A stretch of 64,000 nt of DNA from positions 12,955,968 to 13,019,967 of the forward strand of contig CP141141.1 of the NCBI GenBank assembly GCA_035235625.1, in the 5' to 3' direction. A program made the position numbers and the translations under genes. The notes below the pieces were generated by a model, which saw nothing but the letters and a program-made list of their open reading frames with translations, was not told where the DNA came from and ran no database searches. How positions within the stretch are numbered: position 1 is the first letter of the stretch; the number at the start of each line of letters is the position of its first letter. Source of the DNA: Saururus chinensis (taxonomy: Eukaryota; Streptophyta; Magnoliopsida; Piperales; Saururaceae). This document shows positions 44,360-56,809 of this stretch, in pieces.

Positions 44360-47300
44360 TGTCACGCCCCGGCGATGCCCGACCCGAGCCGAACCCGGTC
44401 CAAGGGCCGGTCAAGCGCGCGGGGGCGACGAAGTGAAATTGAGAAACGATTCTAGCGGAAGACTTAATCCCTAACCACGGGCGATTAACAGCAACACGGA
44501 GTGCGCACAATCCTTTGAGCAAGAGTAAATAAAAGGGGAAGAAAAGGTGTTGCTTAACACAAAGTAAACAACAATCTCAAACCCACAAGCTTAGTTTTAA
44601 GTAAAGCCCTCACCGGCTCAAAATAAGTCATAAGCAAACATAACTGTAACATGTGACATAAATCCACAACAAAGAACCCTACACATAGGTTCTAACATAA
44701 AGCATGAAAGAAACGATGATAAGTCACGCAACGATCTCCATCATCACACCCAAGCTACCTCTGACCTTTCCTCAAAAAGGCAATCCTGTCCATCTGCGTG
44801 TCGCACCACGCAGCCCCAAATCAAAACACAAAAGAGGGGTGAGTTTTAACACTCAGCAATGTTTTTAATATCACTGTCAACGTAGAAAATACGATAGCTT
44901 AGAAATGAGATCGTTTCGGATCAAAGATTTACATGGTGCATCACTTTCTGATCACACATTCATATCACTTAACACTGCATAAAAATGCATAATTCAACCT
45001 GCATGGATGTATCTCTAGCATACATATTCCCACATGCATTCACATCATAACCAATCCCGCATGGATGTATCTCTAACATACATATTCCACATGCATAACA
45101 TCAACATCAACATGCATGGATGTATCTCTAACATACATATTCCACATGCATAACATCAAAATCAACATGCATGGATGTATCTCTAACATACATATTCCAC
45201 ATGCATAACATCAATATCAACATGCATGGATGTATCTCTAACATACATATTCCACATGCATAACATCAAAATCAACATGCATGGATGTATCTCTAACATA
45301 CATATTCCACATGCATAACATCAACATCAACATGCATGGATGTATCTCTAACATACAGATTTCCACATGCATAACATCAACATCAACATGCATGGATGTA
45401 TCTCTAACATACATATTCCCACATGCATAATGTTATCACAATCAACCTCCATCAAGGAGTAATCACACATTGACGTCACACAGACGGGAGCATAGACAAG
45501 GCCACGAAGGCGTGTCATGGTACAAAATTCTACACAAGAATTCAAGAAAGATCGGGGTTGTCAATCCCTAATACTGCTCGCCCTGGACGATCCTGGCCAA
45601 GGATGTCCCATTCTCACAGAGAATCTAGAGCAGGGGTGTTCGCCAGTGGACATCTCCTGCGGAGGGAAGAGCCCGAGTTCTCACACAGAGAACCCTAGAA
45701 CACGTGGTAGCGGGGTGCACACGGCATACCACACTGGATTCTCAGGGTCCAGATGACACACATAAAAATATTCTCACGTATCCGCAAGACAAGTACACAA
45801 CTCGTCCCCACATCATTCCATTAAACAAGACTCAACCCGGGGAGTGCACTCGTTCCACATAGGAACTCCAAATCGTTCCACACAGGAACTTCAAATCAAA
45901 ATATGTCCTTTCGGACCAATCAACTTGCGATTAATCCACGACCGATAAACCCGGCACACAATTCCATCACATTGCATCCAATCGGTCAAATTCGATTAAT
46001 CACGATGAAGCCTTAATTGGAAATCCATTTTCATGATGCGTGCAGCATGGTACATGCGTGGGCAAAGCATACATGAATCCTAATCATGATAAGTGCTCTC
46101 ACCAGCCCCTAATGCATCATTCAAAATTACGATATTAAGCTTCAACATCATCATTTAACCCCCCACATGTGTGTGTGTGTAACTAGTAGAAGCCTTTCAC
46201 ATGATGCATATTAACATGCTTGAAAATCAACTCACCACCACACTACACATGTGAATTTCTACCTAAACATGAATTCCAGCGGAAATCATAGTAGAAGAAT
46301 CGTTGAAATCTTAGCTAGATTCAAAACTCAACCACAAAGGCTAAACACCTATAACATCACTCATTTCATCATTGAGTCATGGTATTCACCAACATTCACA
46401 CACCATTAATCACAATTTATCATGACAAATCTGTCCAACAATGATTGTAGTCCTACTGAAATATGCTTAACCAAAGGGAAACAACTATTCATAATTTCAA
46501 AATAACGATTCCAACATCATGCCACAAAACATAAGTCATTCCACCATCACTAAGCATATATCTCAACTCCATAAACTCAATAGCATGCATTTCCAGTAGC
46601 CTAACATAGCTCAAAACACTCCACATTCATATAAAATTGGCAAGCCAAAGTGGAATCATCAAAATAGGCATCATACACACAACATGCAAATTTCCTGTGT
46701 AGCCGATCGATCGCCCTTCAGGCCGTTCGATCGGTTACACGCAAAATTTTGAAATTTTCAGTTCAGCCGATCGATCGCCCTGCAAGGCCGATCGATCGCC
46801 AACACGAAACAGTCATCTTCTTCCTTTCGCAAATCCAAACCGAAACACCATAGATAGCACTTCAAATCCACATCTAACACCCTAATCATCATCAAAAGTC
46901 CTCCTTGACTTCCAGAATATCAAACCAAACCATAATAATGCAAAACCCTAAGAAATCGGGATTAAATAATTCCATTTTCTAATCTTACCATTAACACACT
47001 AAATCAAGAAAACCATTTCGAAATAAGCCAAAAATGAAGAGTTTTACCATGGATAAACAGAGATTTCGAAGACCCATTACCTCAGCACTTGATTAAGCTC
47101 GGATTGAAGAGTCACCCTTCTTGAAATCCTTGAAAATACAATGAGTTTGAATCAAACACCAATGGAAATCGATTTACTTAAGAAATCCCTAATTAAATCT
47201 TAGATCTAGGGCTTGTTGGTAGTAAAAATCGAATTTTGAATGTTAGGGTTTGCAGTAAAACACAAATCAGTAGCTTTTGATGGTCAAAAACGAATTGAAT

Positions 47301-47896
47301 CAAGGGGAAAATGGTAGATTTAGAAGAAATTAAGAGAAAAGCCATGGATTAGTGCTTAATTAGAGCAAGCTTACCTTAATCGGCTTCTAATTCGGGCCTA
47401 AGTGGGGATTAGGCCAGACCTCCTTCCTTAGCCTATTCCCAAAAATGGAAATGGCTCAGGTTTGCCCTTTTATAGTAAGGGTTGGGGTAGGCAAAGGTAA
47501 GTTTTGGGGTGTAAATATGAAAAGTAGGCTAAAAGTGGTTATTTTGCAAATTTAAGCACGAATTAAGCCTAATAAAATTCTGAAAATTTTTGTGTGACCT
47601 TAAGTATATGTCTAGGTTCATTTGACACAAAAATAAAATTTTCAACCGTGGGGCCCACAGGGGTCCCGCCAAAACCCTAATTTTTGGGAAAATAGTGAAA
47701 ATTCCGAAAAATCTCAAAAATTCACATTTGGTTTAAAATCACTTAAAACCACTAATATTGAAGTTAATTTTGGTTAAAACCATCACAAACTCTATTTATT
47801 TACAAAATCATCGAATAAGATCAGAAAACACGTAAATCTCACGATAATCAATAATTAAAGAAAACCAAAACCGGTTTAAAGATGAGGGTCCTTACA
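44360..47896 (-). mobile_element. Family-C solo LTR (C1), intact
   Basis: The ends are TGTCACGCCCCGG and GGGTCCTTACA, with a perfect 5-bp duplication AAACA (44355-44359 and 47897-47901); 3537 bp. Promoter direction is minus: CTTTTATAGTAAGG at about 47466 is a reverse TATA box. It contains the module GTGAGTTTTAACACTC (44839-44856), the 55-bp array (44999-45425), and the clusters of GCCGATCGATCGCC (46697-46800). No internal retroelement genes. Confidence 0.92.
44999..45425 (-). repeat. 55-bp tandem array, about 8 copies, in C1
   Basis: CATGCATGGATGTATCTCTA followed by ACATACATATTCCACATGCA and ATAACATCAA in a 55-bp period. Inner copies differ by one or two bases, outer ones more. It is a minisatellite inside an LTR, not a CRISPR array: there are no unique spacers. 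Confidence 0.9.
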
Positions 47897-48061
47897 AAAC
47901 ATCCCCGGGTTAAGGGGAGGTTCTGTCTGTAGCCTATGGACACAAATAAAAGAAAGAGTCTTCTGGTAAGGGAAATATTTGTTCGTCACCTACGGGCGCA
48001 TAGAGAGAAAAGTGTTCTCCGAGAGAAGTGTGAAACAACCCGGGTGAAGGGGAAGTTATGT

Positions 48062-48860
48062 CCGCTGCCTTCGGGCTGCAAAGAAAAATGTCCCAGGTGA
48101 AAAAGAGGTGATGTTTGCCACCTTGGGATACAAGGAGAAAGATATACCGAAATAAGAGGAGGATTTGCTTGTCGTCTTTAGACCTGAAGGGGAGGACGCC
48201 CAGAGGAAACGAGCAACACCAAACGATCAACATCAGGAACTACATGGATGTAAGCATTTCTGACTTTCCGATTTATTTGATTTATATGCATACATATCTT
48301 AATTAGTAATATTAATAAAGATATATGATCATATGAATGCATGTATTACTTAATATATGTGTTATGCTTTGATCCAATGTGTTTTGATATTCTTTTAACT
48401 AATAAGATCTCTAAAATGCTATGCTTAATCTGATATGTTCTGATCTAATCTGTTATGTATGCCGCCTTCAGGCCGCAAAGAGAGAAATGTCCTAGGTGAA
48501 AAAGAGGTGATGTCTGCCACCTTGGGATACAAGGAGAAATATATACCGAAATAAGAGGAGGTTTTGCTTGCCATCTTTAGATCTGAAGGGGAGGACGCCC
48601 AGAGGAAACGAGCAACGCCAAACGAGCAACCTCAGGAACTACATGGATGTAAGCATTTTTTACTTTTCGATTTATTTGATTTATATGCATACATATCTTA
48701 ATTAGTAGTATTAATTAAGATATATGATTATATGAATGCATGTATTACTTCATATATATGCCATGCTTTGATCCGATGTGTTTTGATATGCTTTGATCTA
48801 ATAAGATCTCTAAAATGCTCTGTTTAATCTGATATGTTTAGATCTAATCTGTTATGATAT
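48062..48860 (+). repeat. Direct tandem duplication of about 398 bp inside D3
   Basis: The block starting GCCTTCGGGCTGCAAAG at 48067 recurs as GCCTTCAGGCCGCAAAG at 48464; ACATGGATGTAAGCATTT at 48242 recurs at 48641. The copies are similar but not identical, so the duplication is not very recent. Confidence 0.85.
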
Positions 48861-49170
48861 AATATAATCTGATGGGAACTGATATGAGCTAATTTGCTTT
48901 GTTGTGTGCTTTGCTCACTTCTGTGATGGAATGAGATGTGTATTCCAATGATTTATTGGCTTTTGTTCAACTCCGATGATTTATAAGATTTATGTTTAAC
49001 TCCAAATGATTTATCCGAATATAAGGATATATATATTTTTAACGTATATGATTGTGTGATGCTTGATGCATATAATAGTCGTTAGGCACATTAACGTTCG
49101 GATCCAATCGTATTGGAATAACGTCGTAGATGTTATCCAATATGTACATATGCAATAAGTACAACTAACC

Positions 49171-49269
49171 CAAAAGATTGAAGTTTTGAATTTTTGGTGT
49201 AGTAAATAAGGTACACATCTCATGCACATGAGACAGTTAGCCTTTGAATGTCACAAGCCGGTGCATGGT
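49171..49269. other. Short spacer left of D2
   Basis: No gene recognised. It ends in the D2 target duplication ATGGT (49265-49269). Confidence 0.5.
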
Positions 49270-49648
49270 TGTGACACCTTGTGTTCCAATTAAGCCTAAA
49301 CCGATGGGCTAGGGGTAATTACATAATTTTAAGTTAAATTTCAAGGGGTTTCAAGGGATTAAATCTTCTTATATGGGTAGAGTTCGAAATAACGAGCATA
49401 ATGAATCAAATAACATTTGAAATGGAGGTCTGGAATAAAAGTTCCAACCTTGGGAAGCGTGCCACATAGGCAGGACCCACTTTAAAAGTGTGAGATAACT
49501 TAACTCATGTGGGGTCTACTTTCGAAGGGGTCGTCGATATGAATCCATCAGTACTAGGAATGCGTGATTCTGACTTCAGGATAAGAAGTCATCGTGTTTT
49601 AAAGCTAGACTTGTATTGGATTAAAATAATAATAAAATAAGGAATTGA

Positions 49649-49875
49649 TGACGTCAGCGGCACTAAGCTGAGCCACCTGTTGGATGCGATGCGCCGAACC
49701 ACGTGATCACGACAGGTCAATGTGCGATGCCAGGACATGCGTCGATGCAGGCGTCGCACCACGGACAAGTTACATGTCACGCGCATGGTACAATGGACAC
49801 ACAACACGTGGCACACACCCATGTGAGCGCATTCTTCTTTCCTTAGTAAACACACACGAAATCTCTTATAAATTC
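49649..49875 (+). promoter_or_regulatory. D2 LTR promoter with bZIP-type palindromes
   Basis: TGACGTCA and two CACGTG cores lie within 230 bp upstream of TATAAATTC (49867). TGACGTCA and CACGTG are established plant bZIP targets; whether they act here is inference. The D4 copy has a decayed TGACGTTA at the same place. Confidence 0.5.
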
Positions 49876-50040
49876 TCATTTCGATTCAAACTTTCAAAGG
49901 AGTTTCCGGAGTTGTTCTAAGTCTGTTTTCTTCGGTTCAAAAGGCATTCTTAGCTAATTTAAAGGTGTTCTATGCAATGGAAGCTTCCATTCTTCAAGTT
50001 AGTGACTCTATAAGGGAGAAATGATCCGGGACAAGGGGAG

Positions 50041-50215
50041 ACTATGTCTGTCGTCTACGGAAGTGTAGAGAGAAAAGTGTCTCCGGGTAAGAGGAAGTTT
50101 TGTCCGTCGTCTACGGACGCGTAGAGAGAAAAGTGTCTACGGGCAAGGGGAAGTTCTATCCATCATCTACGGATGCGTAGGGAGAAAATTGTCTCCAGGT
50201 AAGGGGATGTTATGA
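50041..50215 (+). repeat. 56-bp minisatellite in D2, about 3 copies
   Basis: TCGTCTACGG recurs at 50051, 50107 and (as TCATCTACGG) 50163; the unit includes GTAGAGAGAAAAGTGTCT and GGTAAGRGGAAGTT. Reverse copies are in D1. Confidence 0.85.
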
Positions 50216-51140
50216 CTATCACCTTCATACTACAATGAGGGAAACGTCCCAGTTTGCAGGGAGTGTCTGTCTGCCACCTTCGAACGTAATGAGAAAGATG
50301 TGCTAGAGCTAGAGGATGTTCTACTTGCCATCTTTGGACCTGAAAGAGAGGACACCCTGAGGAAATGAGTAATTCCGAATGTTGCTACTTTTGGAACAAC
50401 AGGGGAGTAAGCATTTTCATTCCTCCGATTTAATATGATTTATATGCATTCACATCTTACTTAGTGTTATTATATTACTAATTAAGATATATGATTTGCA
50501 ATGATATGATATATGGTGATATGTTCCGATTCAATCTGCTTTGATATATTATGTTGTGATCTGATATGCTCTAATCAATATGATATGATCGGTACAATCG
50601 GGTAAATCTAATAGGATTTGATATGATCCCATTTACTGTATGGTGTGTTCTACTCTACTTTGTGATAGAGTGAGAGGTATGATTCCGCTGATTTATTAGC
50701 TTCCATTTGACTCCAATGATTTATAAGATTTCCGTTTGATTCCGAATGGTTTATTCAGATATAAGGATATACATATTTTATCGTATATGATTTTGTGATG
50801 TCTGATGCATGTATTAACCGTTAGGCAGAACTATGTTCGGATCTAATCATATTGGAATAACATCATAGATGGTATCAAATACATACGTAGGCAACCAATA
50901 GTACAATAACATTGGCCCGATCCAAATTAGTTATAAAATTAGGTTTGTTCTGAGCTATGCACAATGGAACACTAAAGTTTCGTAGTGTGTAGAAGAATCT
51001 TATGACTCTCGCACTCAAAATTCGCTGCTCCTGTTTTGGTCTGATTTTAATTTTTTTGTTTAATTTGATTAATTCTGATTTTATTTTCCGAATAGCCCCC
51101 GGTCCAAGTTGGGTTTTCGAGTCGGGGTGTTACAATGGTT

Positions 51141-54100
51141 TTGAACACAAACCTTAACAGGCATTTATTACCCATACACACGTGTTGGCTTTACGGATGT
51201 TGGAACATCCAATCCAAGGTGAATTATATATTTATATGTATCTAACAGTTTTAGTTAGTGAACAAGTTTAAAGGTAACACAAAATTCAATACATGTGTGC
51301 AATGCATGTGTAGGGGAGCCCATGTCCATGATGATGCCATTGATATGAATGAGGCCAATGAAGGTGAAAATAATATTGGTGAAGCTAGTAATGAGGAGTA
51401 TGGTATGAATGAAAAAGGTGTTAAAGGCAAGAAAAGTGCACAAGAGATGGTTGATGGCAAGGGGGATGATGTGGTAGACAATGCAATTGCAGCAAATACA
51501 TGGATGTCTATAATGAGGAGGAGCCAATATGTGCCTATCATAAATAAGCAAATAGATGAAGTAGTTAATTTGGGTATGGATATGGAGCAACTGAACGGAG
51601 AAGAGTTATATGTTTAAAGAATATTTAAGGATAGAGAGGCATTCATCATAGCTTGAGGGAGTTTTCAATTAGGAATCACGCCCAATATAAGGTTTTGCAT
51701 GCAACTCGACATAATACATAGTTAAGTTTATTAATAGTGCTTGCCTCTAGAGAGTTCATGGATCAATGAGGAAGGGTTTAGACTACTTTAAATTGAAGAC
51801 ATACGGTGGTGATCACACTCATAGGAATGCCCAGCTTAGTACTGATCACATGCAGTATAGTGTATCGTTTGTTTATAGGGCCACAATGTCTGCCATCAAT
51901 GCTGAATGAAGTCTCACACCATGTGATATTATTCAAAGAATGAAGGAGCCATTTCACGTAGACAATTCTTATAGCATGGCACGTGTGGCAAAGAATATGA
52001 CCATAAAAGTAATTTATGCGGATTGGATTGAATCATACAAATTATTGTCAATGTACCTCTAGGCAATACAAGATGTGAATCCCAGTACCATATATAAGTT
52101 GAAGCTTAATCAAGTGAATGGTAGCCTGTGTAGGAGATTTACGCAGTTCTTTTAGTCATTTGGGCCATCTATAGTGGGGTTTAAGCATTGCATCCTGGTG
52201 ATTAGTGTTGATGTCACTCACTTGTATTGCAAGTATCCTGGATCTCTTATGATGGTAATGCTACAAATAGGAATAAGGGGTTATTTCCACTAACATTTGG
52301 GATAGTATCAAATGAGACTTTTAAAAATTGGAGATGGTTCTTAAGCCAAATGACAAAAAATGTAACTATGGATATGACACATGATGTAATCATCTTAGAT
52401 CAACATAAGGAGCTTCAAAAGGCCATGCCTTAAGTGTTTCCCCCTTCATTCTTCTGTCATCGATATTACATCTGTCACATAAAGGCAAATTTTAAGGAGT
52501 TTAAAAATGATACATTTACATATTTGATTGGGGCAGTTGTATGTGTGCTTACAGTTGAATAATTTAAGGCTAAAATGGAGTTGATCGGTAAGGAAAGTCA
52601 AAGGCAAGACAACTCACATGAGAAAAATTACACCCCAAAGAGTAGTCTCTTGAACATGATGGCTTTAAAAGATTTGAAATGATAACTACACATATGGAAG
52701 AAGTTTAAATAATGTTGTGAAGGGGACATGGGCATTACCGATGTTGGCCAACCATTTTTTATTGGGTGACCAAATTCTATGTGAAACGATCTTGTGCTTC
52801 GGAGGCTATGATTACCCCATACACTCCTAGAGTGAAAAGGATCATAAGAGAACAATCAAATAAAATTAGAGAGTGTATAATTAGAAGAATCTGTAACACC
52901 CGAGATTTTTCATCACATTTTCTTAAAACTTCACATAAACTTTTTGTACTATAACAGCCGTAAATTGGGAAAAATGATGAAACACTAAACTTGTGAAAGT
53001 AGTTTATAATTTAAAACATCACTTATCAATTTTTCCCATCCAAATTTTTTACTCATTCAATCAAACATCACATGGACAAACCAAACATCCTCATTTACTA
53101 CTTGAAAACAAACATACGAATAAATTACCATGATCATGGGTTTAAAATACAAATCTATCCAAGATAGCCCTGAGTGCGAATCCCATAAACAGTCTTCTGT
53201 CTAATCCAAATTACAAGTCTAGAAAGTACAAAGATTTTAACGTCTAGAAAGTACAAAGATTTTAACTATCTCTCACCCAATACATCAAATCATGGTACAA
53301 AATAATACTTGCAGTGAGTCAATGATATACTTAAGCCAAAGAGAATCAATCTATCACATAAACGAGCATCCATCTCTAGGAGCTTTTTGTCACAAACTTG
53401 CAAAAGCCTCCCAAATATTAGTGCTAAAAAATATAGGGTAAATGAGTATTTTCATATAGCAGGAAAATACTCAATAGGAGAATTCTAAACAGTGAACTCT
53501 ATAAGTCTATACATAGATGCGTTCATATAACTCAAACATGAACCAGGTAGACATATAATAATCATGCAAATACGCATACAATCATGCCAAACACATACCA
53601 TCAAGCCAAACTTACACTTACACTCTTAATTAGAGTTATACCAACTTACGCGTACAATCGTACGCTTACTCATACAACTTATATATACTCATACAACCTT
53701 ACTCATACAATCTTACTCATACGATCTTACTTATATAATCTTACTCACACAACCTTACTCGTACAATCTTACACTTATAGTCTTACTCAGAAATATATGC
53801 TTATAGTCTTGCTCAAAAACATACACTTAGAGTCTTACTCAAAAACTTACTCTTATAGTCTTACTCAAAAGCTTACACTTACGCATACAATACGCATACT
53901 ATCATAGGAAAATTAGGGACATTAGAGAATGAACCGCACCATTTATGAAGTGCCTACCATGTGTGAAAGGAAGTTTGTGGTGGATGCTGTGAATTGAAGT
54001 TTGTGTGTAATTACCCTCAAGTCTAACAATATTCTTGCTCTCATCTTCTTGCTATGTGGGGAGCCTGTATAGGTAGGACTATATTATACATCTATCACTT

Positions 54101-54420
54101 ATAAAAATGTGTACTCTGAGCAACTCTAGTCTCCTCGTGACCGCCAGTTTTGGGAAAGTGATGTTATTTATGAGTTATTATTGCCAATAGCAAGAAAACC
54201 CAGTCTCCCACGCTCTAATAGTAAGAAGGCAACCCAGTTGTCCACTCTCTACCCTCATTAGGAATACAATGGACCATGTGACTATGGTGAGAGATGATAA
54301 AGCAGGTTATAAATGTGGGAGATGCAAAGAATCTAGGCATACTATTAAAAGATGCACTAACCCTCCTATTGATTGGTAAACATATGATTCTACTGTGTAA
54401 CCTTTTCAATTAATTTTCCT
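51141..54420 (+). pseudogene. Mutator-like (MULE) transposase relic, split by A4
   Basis: Pieces of a MuDR-type transposase in shifting frames. 51258-51617 is an acidic N-terminal linker. 51680-51830 gives YKVLHATRHNT and then RVHGSMRKGLDYFKLKTYGG, the domain before the transposase core. 52205-52250 gives SVDVTHLYCKYPG, with the first catalytic Asp at 52210. 52255-52400 gives LFPLTFGIVSNETFKNWRWF and IILDQHKEL, with the second Asp at 52398. 52440-52500 gives FCHRYYICHIKANFK. The third acidic residue was not found. After A4, 53980-54080 resembles a SWIM region, and 54315-54356 encodes a zinc knuckle CGRCKESRHTIKRC of the CX2CX4HX4C form. In life this would cut and rejoin element ends; many stops and frameshifts show it is dead. 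No terminal inverted repeats were found. Confidence 0.85.
52892..53905 (-). mobile_element. Family-A LTR fragment (A4) inside the MULE
   Basis: It begins TGTAACACCCGAGATTTTTC, matching A1 and A3, and includes the TGAGTATTTTCATA module (about 53444) and the CTTACTCATACAA-like array (53620-53890). It stops at about 53905 and MULE sequence resumes. The missing right part and lack of a target duplication point to a deletion after insertion. Confidence 0.7.
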
Positions 54421-54448
54421 TTTAGTTAAGATCCTTTGTTCTTGAAGT

Positions 54449-55106
54449 TACAACACCCCATATTTGCTGTATAGAATTTTATAAATTATTTATTAAGTAT
54501 ATATTTTTAGGCCATCGGTAATCAACGTGTCGATGGACTTGCCGATGGAATTCTAGAAATTTCTGTCAATAAACTCATCAACGTATCGATGAAGCCACTG
54601 ATGGTAACTACATGCATGTAATTAATCTGGAATACGAAGCGGTTAATAAGTTTCAAATTTTGTGGGTAGTTATGATAGTATTTAAAGCGTAGAAACAATT
54701 TCAGAAGGAGAAACAAGTCTAAGAGGAAGACTTGCAACTAGTGGTGGTCGATCGAGAGTGAAGTAAACGCCATGAGTTTTAAATGGAATTCATTTTTCAA
54801 GGTCAAGTCCACTTTCTAAACTTGAAGTTTTGATTGAACTTATGTAGTTTTGGATTTTCTTCAAGTTTTTCATGATACGTATGTGCCAAATTGTTAGATG
54901 ATGTGAAATATTTTAGTTTTATATGATTCAATGGTATATCCATATTTTTACTGTATTATGAGTAAAACTATGGTTTGGGCTAATTATTTTTTCTTTGTAA
55001 AAAGATTTCAAGGAGTTTATATATAAATATGGTTTTCCAAAATGAATGGGAACATTTTTCCATGATTTTGATAATTGGTGAAGTTACTGACACATCGATG
55101 ATTTCA
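54449..55106 (+). mobile_element. LTR-like sequence H, left part
   Basis: It begins near TTACAACACCCCATATTTGC, which resembles a worn TGYAACACC end, and carries phrases GTGTCGATGGACTTGCCGATGG and ATCGATGAAGCCACTGATGG. Continuity across the CACTA element is shown by the same vocabulary at 60280-60510. Orientation and ends are uncertain. Confidence 0.4.
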
Positions 55107-55119
55107 CACTACAACAAAA
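55107..55119 (+). repeat. CACTA left terminal inverted repeat
   Basis: CACTACAACAAAA, followed within 10 bases by TATTAGCGACGC, the first subterminal repeat. Confidence 0.95.
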
Positions 55120-55783
55120 CTGGGTATTAGCGACGCTTATGTAAACGTCGCAATACTATGCGTCGCTAATATATGCTAATAACGACATATAACAAAACGT
55201 CGCAAAAAATACAAATATTAGTGACGCATAATATTAAGCGTCGCTAATAATAGTCTATTAGCGACGCAATACTCCAAACGTCACTAATATGTAATATTTT
55301 AGCGATGCTTGAATTTATGCTTCGCTAATACTTACATTATTAGCGACGCTTTTAAAAGTGTCGCTAATAGATATATATTTAATTTTTTTTAAAATAAATT
55401 TTAACACTATTAACGACGTATACTTACAAACATCGCTAATAGTTTCAACAATAGCGACATTTAAATATGACCGTCGCTAATAATTCTCAATTTTTTAAAA
55501 AAAATTAAAAAATAAGAACTAATAGCGACGTATATGCTATACGTTGCTACTACCTCATAGTAGTAGCGACGCATAGTCATAAGCATCGCTACTACCTATT
55601 TTTATTAAAATTTTATTATTTTATTATTTTTAAAGATAAAAAAAATAATTAAAATAAAATACTAATAGCGACGTATATAGTTATACGTCGTTATTAGTAT
55701 TTTTATTTAATTATTTTTTATTTTCAAAATTAATTTTAAAAAATAAAAAATTTAAAAAATTTAAAAAATTTAAAATTAGAGGA

Positions 55784-56140
55784 AAGATAGTGTGTAGGTA
55801 GATAGGAGAGGGAAGAGAGAGGGGGGAGGAAAGAGAGAGGGGAGAGAGAGGAGAGGGAAGAGAGAGAGGGAGAGGGTGGAGAGAGAGGGAGGAGAGAGAG
55901 GGTGGAGCGAGAGAGAGGAGAGAGAAAGGGTGGGAGAGAGAGGATAGGGAAGAGAGAGAGAGGGAGAGGAGAGGATAGGGGAGAGAGAGAGAGAGAGGGA
56001 GAGGGAGAGGAGAGGATAGGGAAGAGAGAGAGAGGAGAGGATATGAAAAAGAGAGAGAGGAGAGGATAGGAAAGAGAGAGAGGAGAGGAGAGGATAGGGA
56101 AGAGAGAGAGAGAGAGAGAAGGGAAAGGGGGGAGGCAAGA
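55784..56140. repeat. GA-rich tract 1
   Basis: Nearly pure purine, GAGAGAGG and GGATAGGGAAGAGAGA units. Translations of either strand give Ser/Leu/Pro or Arg/Glu/Gly runs, not real proteins. Joined to the next tract by a TAGCGACG palindrome segment. Confidence 0.9.
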
Positions 56141-56269
56141 GAGAGGGATTTTATTGTTGTTTTTTTTAAAAAATTTTAAATTTTTGTATGTTTTATATAA
56201 AAATAATTAATTTAAAATAAAATACTAAGAGCGACGTATAGGATTATATACGTCGCTATTAGTACACGT

Positions 56270-56475
56270 ATTAGAGGAGAGAGAGAGAGGAGAAGATAGG
56301 AGAGAGGGAGAGAGAGGAGAGGATAGGAAAGAGAGAGAGAGAGGAGAGGATAGGGAAGAGAGAGGGAGAGGGGGGAGAGGAGAGGATAGGGAAGAGAGAG
56401 GGAGAGGGGGGAGAGGAGAGGATAGGGAAGAGAGAGGGAGAGGGGGAGGGAAGAGAGAGAGAGAGAGGGATTTTA
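56270..56475. repeat. GA-rich tract 2
   Basis: Same composition as tract 1; includes a ~43-bp phrase around GGGAGAGGAGAGGATAGGG repeated about three times. Confidence 0.9.
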
Positions 56476-56669
56476 TTTTGTTATTTTTTTAAATTTTTTT
56501 TAAATATACGTCGCTATTAATTCACGTATTAACGACGTATAGAAATATACATCGCTAGTACATGTACTAATAGCGACGTGTACAATATACATCGCTATTA
56601 GTATTTACTTTTTTTATTTTTTTATTTTCAAAATTATTTTTTAAATTTTTAAAAAATTATAAAAAAATG

Positions 56670-56775
56670 AAATTAGAGGGGGGAGAGGGGAGAGAGAGAA
56701 GGAGGGAAAGAGAGGAGAGGGAGAGAGAGAGAGGAGAGGGAGAGAGAGAGAGGAGAGGGAGAGGGAGAGGGAGAG

Positions 56776-56809
<34 letters not shown>

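Larger units (their letters stand above)
44009..49170 (+). mobile_element. Family-D LTR fragment (D3), split by C1
   Basis: From CCCCTATAAATTCGG (about 44034) it follows D2: TTTTCGTTCAAACTTTCGGAGG leader, GGTGTTCTATGCAATG, the minisatellite (resuming at 47902 after C1), then GATTTATAAGATTT and CAATCGTATTGGAATAACG near 49110. The 5' end is lost at 44009 and the 3' end was not found. A 398-bp internal duplication is at 48062-48860. Confidence 0.65.
49270..51134 (+). mobile_element. Family-D solo LTR (D2), intact
   Basis: The ends are TGTGACACCTTGTG and TCGGGGTGTTACA, with a perfect 5-bp duplication ATGGT (49265-49269 and 51135-51139); 1865 bp. In order: dyad-rich block (49415-49575), TGACGTCA (49649-49656), CACGTG (49700-49705 and 49805-49810), TATAAATTC (49867-49875), a TTCAAACTTTCAAAGGAG leader, the 56-bp minisatellite (50041-50215), then AT-rich sequence. 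No PBS or coding domain, hence a solo LTR. Confidence 0.92.

Noticed and set aside
44999-45425. Regular 55-bp repeats considered as a CRISPR-like array
   Set aside because: The whole unit repeats, there are no unique spacers, no cas genes, and the host DNA is a plant LTR.
53584-53907. 107-codon frame rich in Thr, Leu and Tyr, and the 122-codon frame at 61172-61540
   Set aside because: Both translate the degenerate CTTACTCATACAA array of family-A LTRs.
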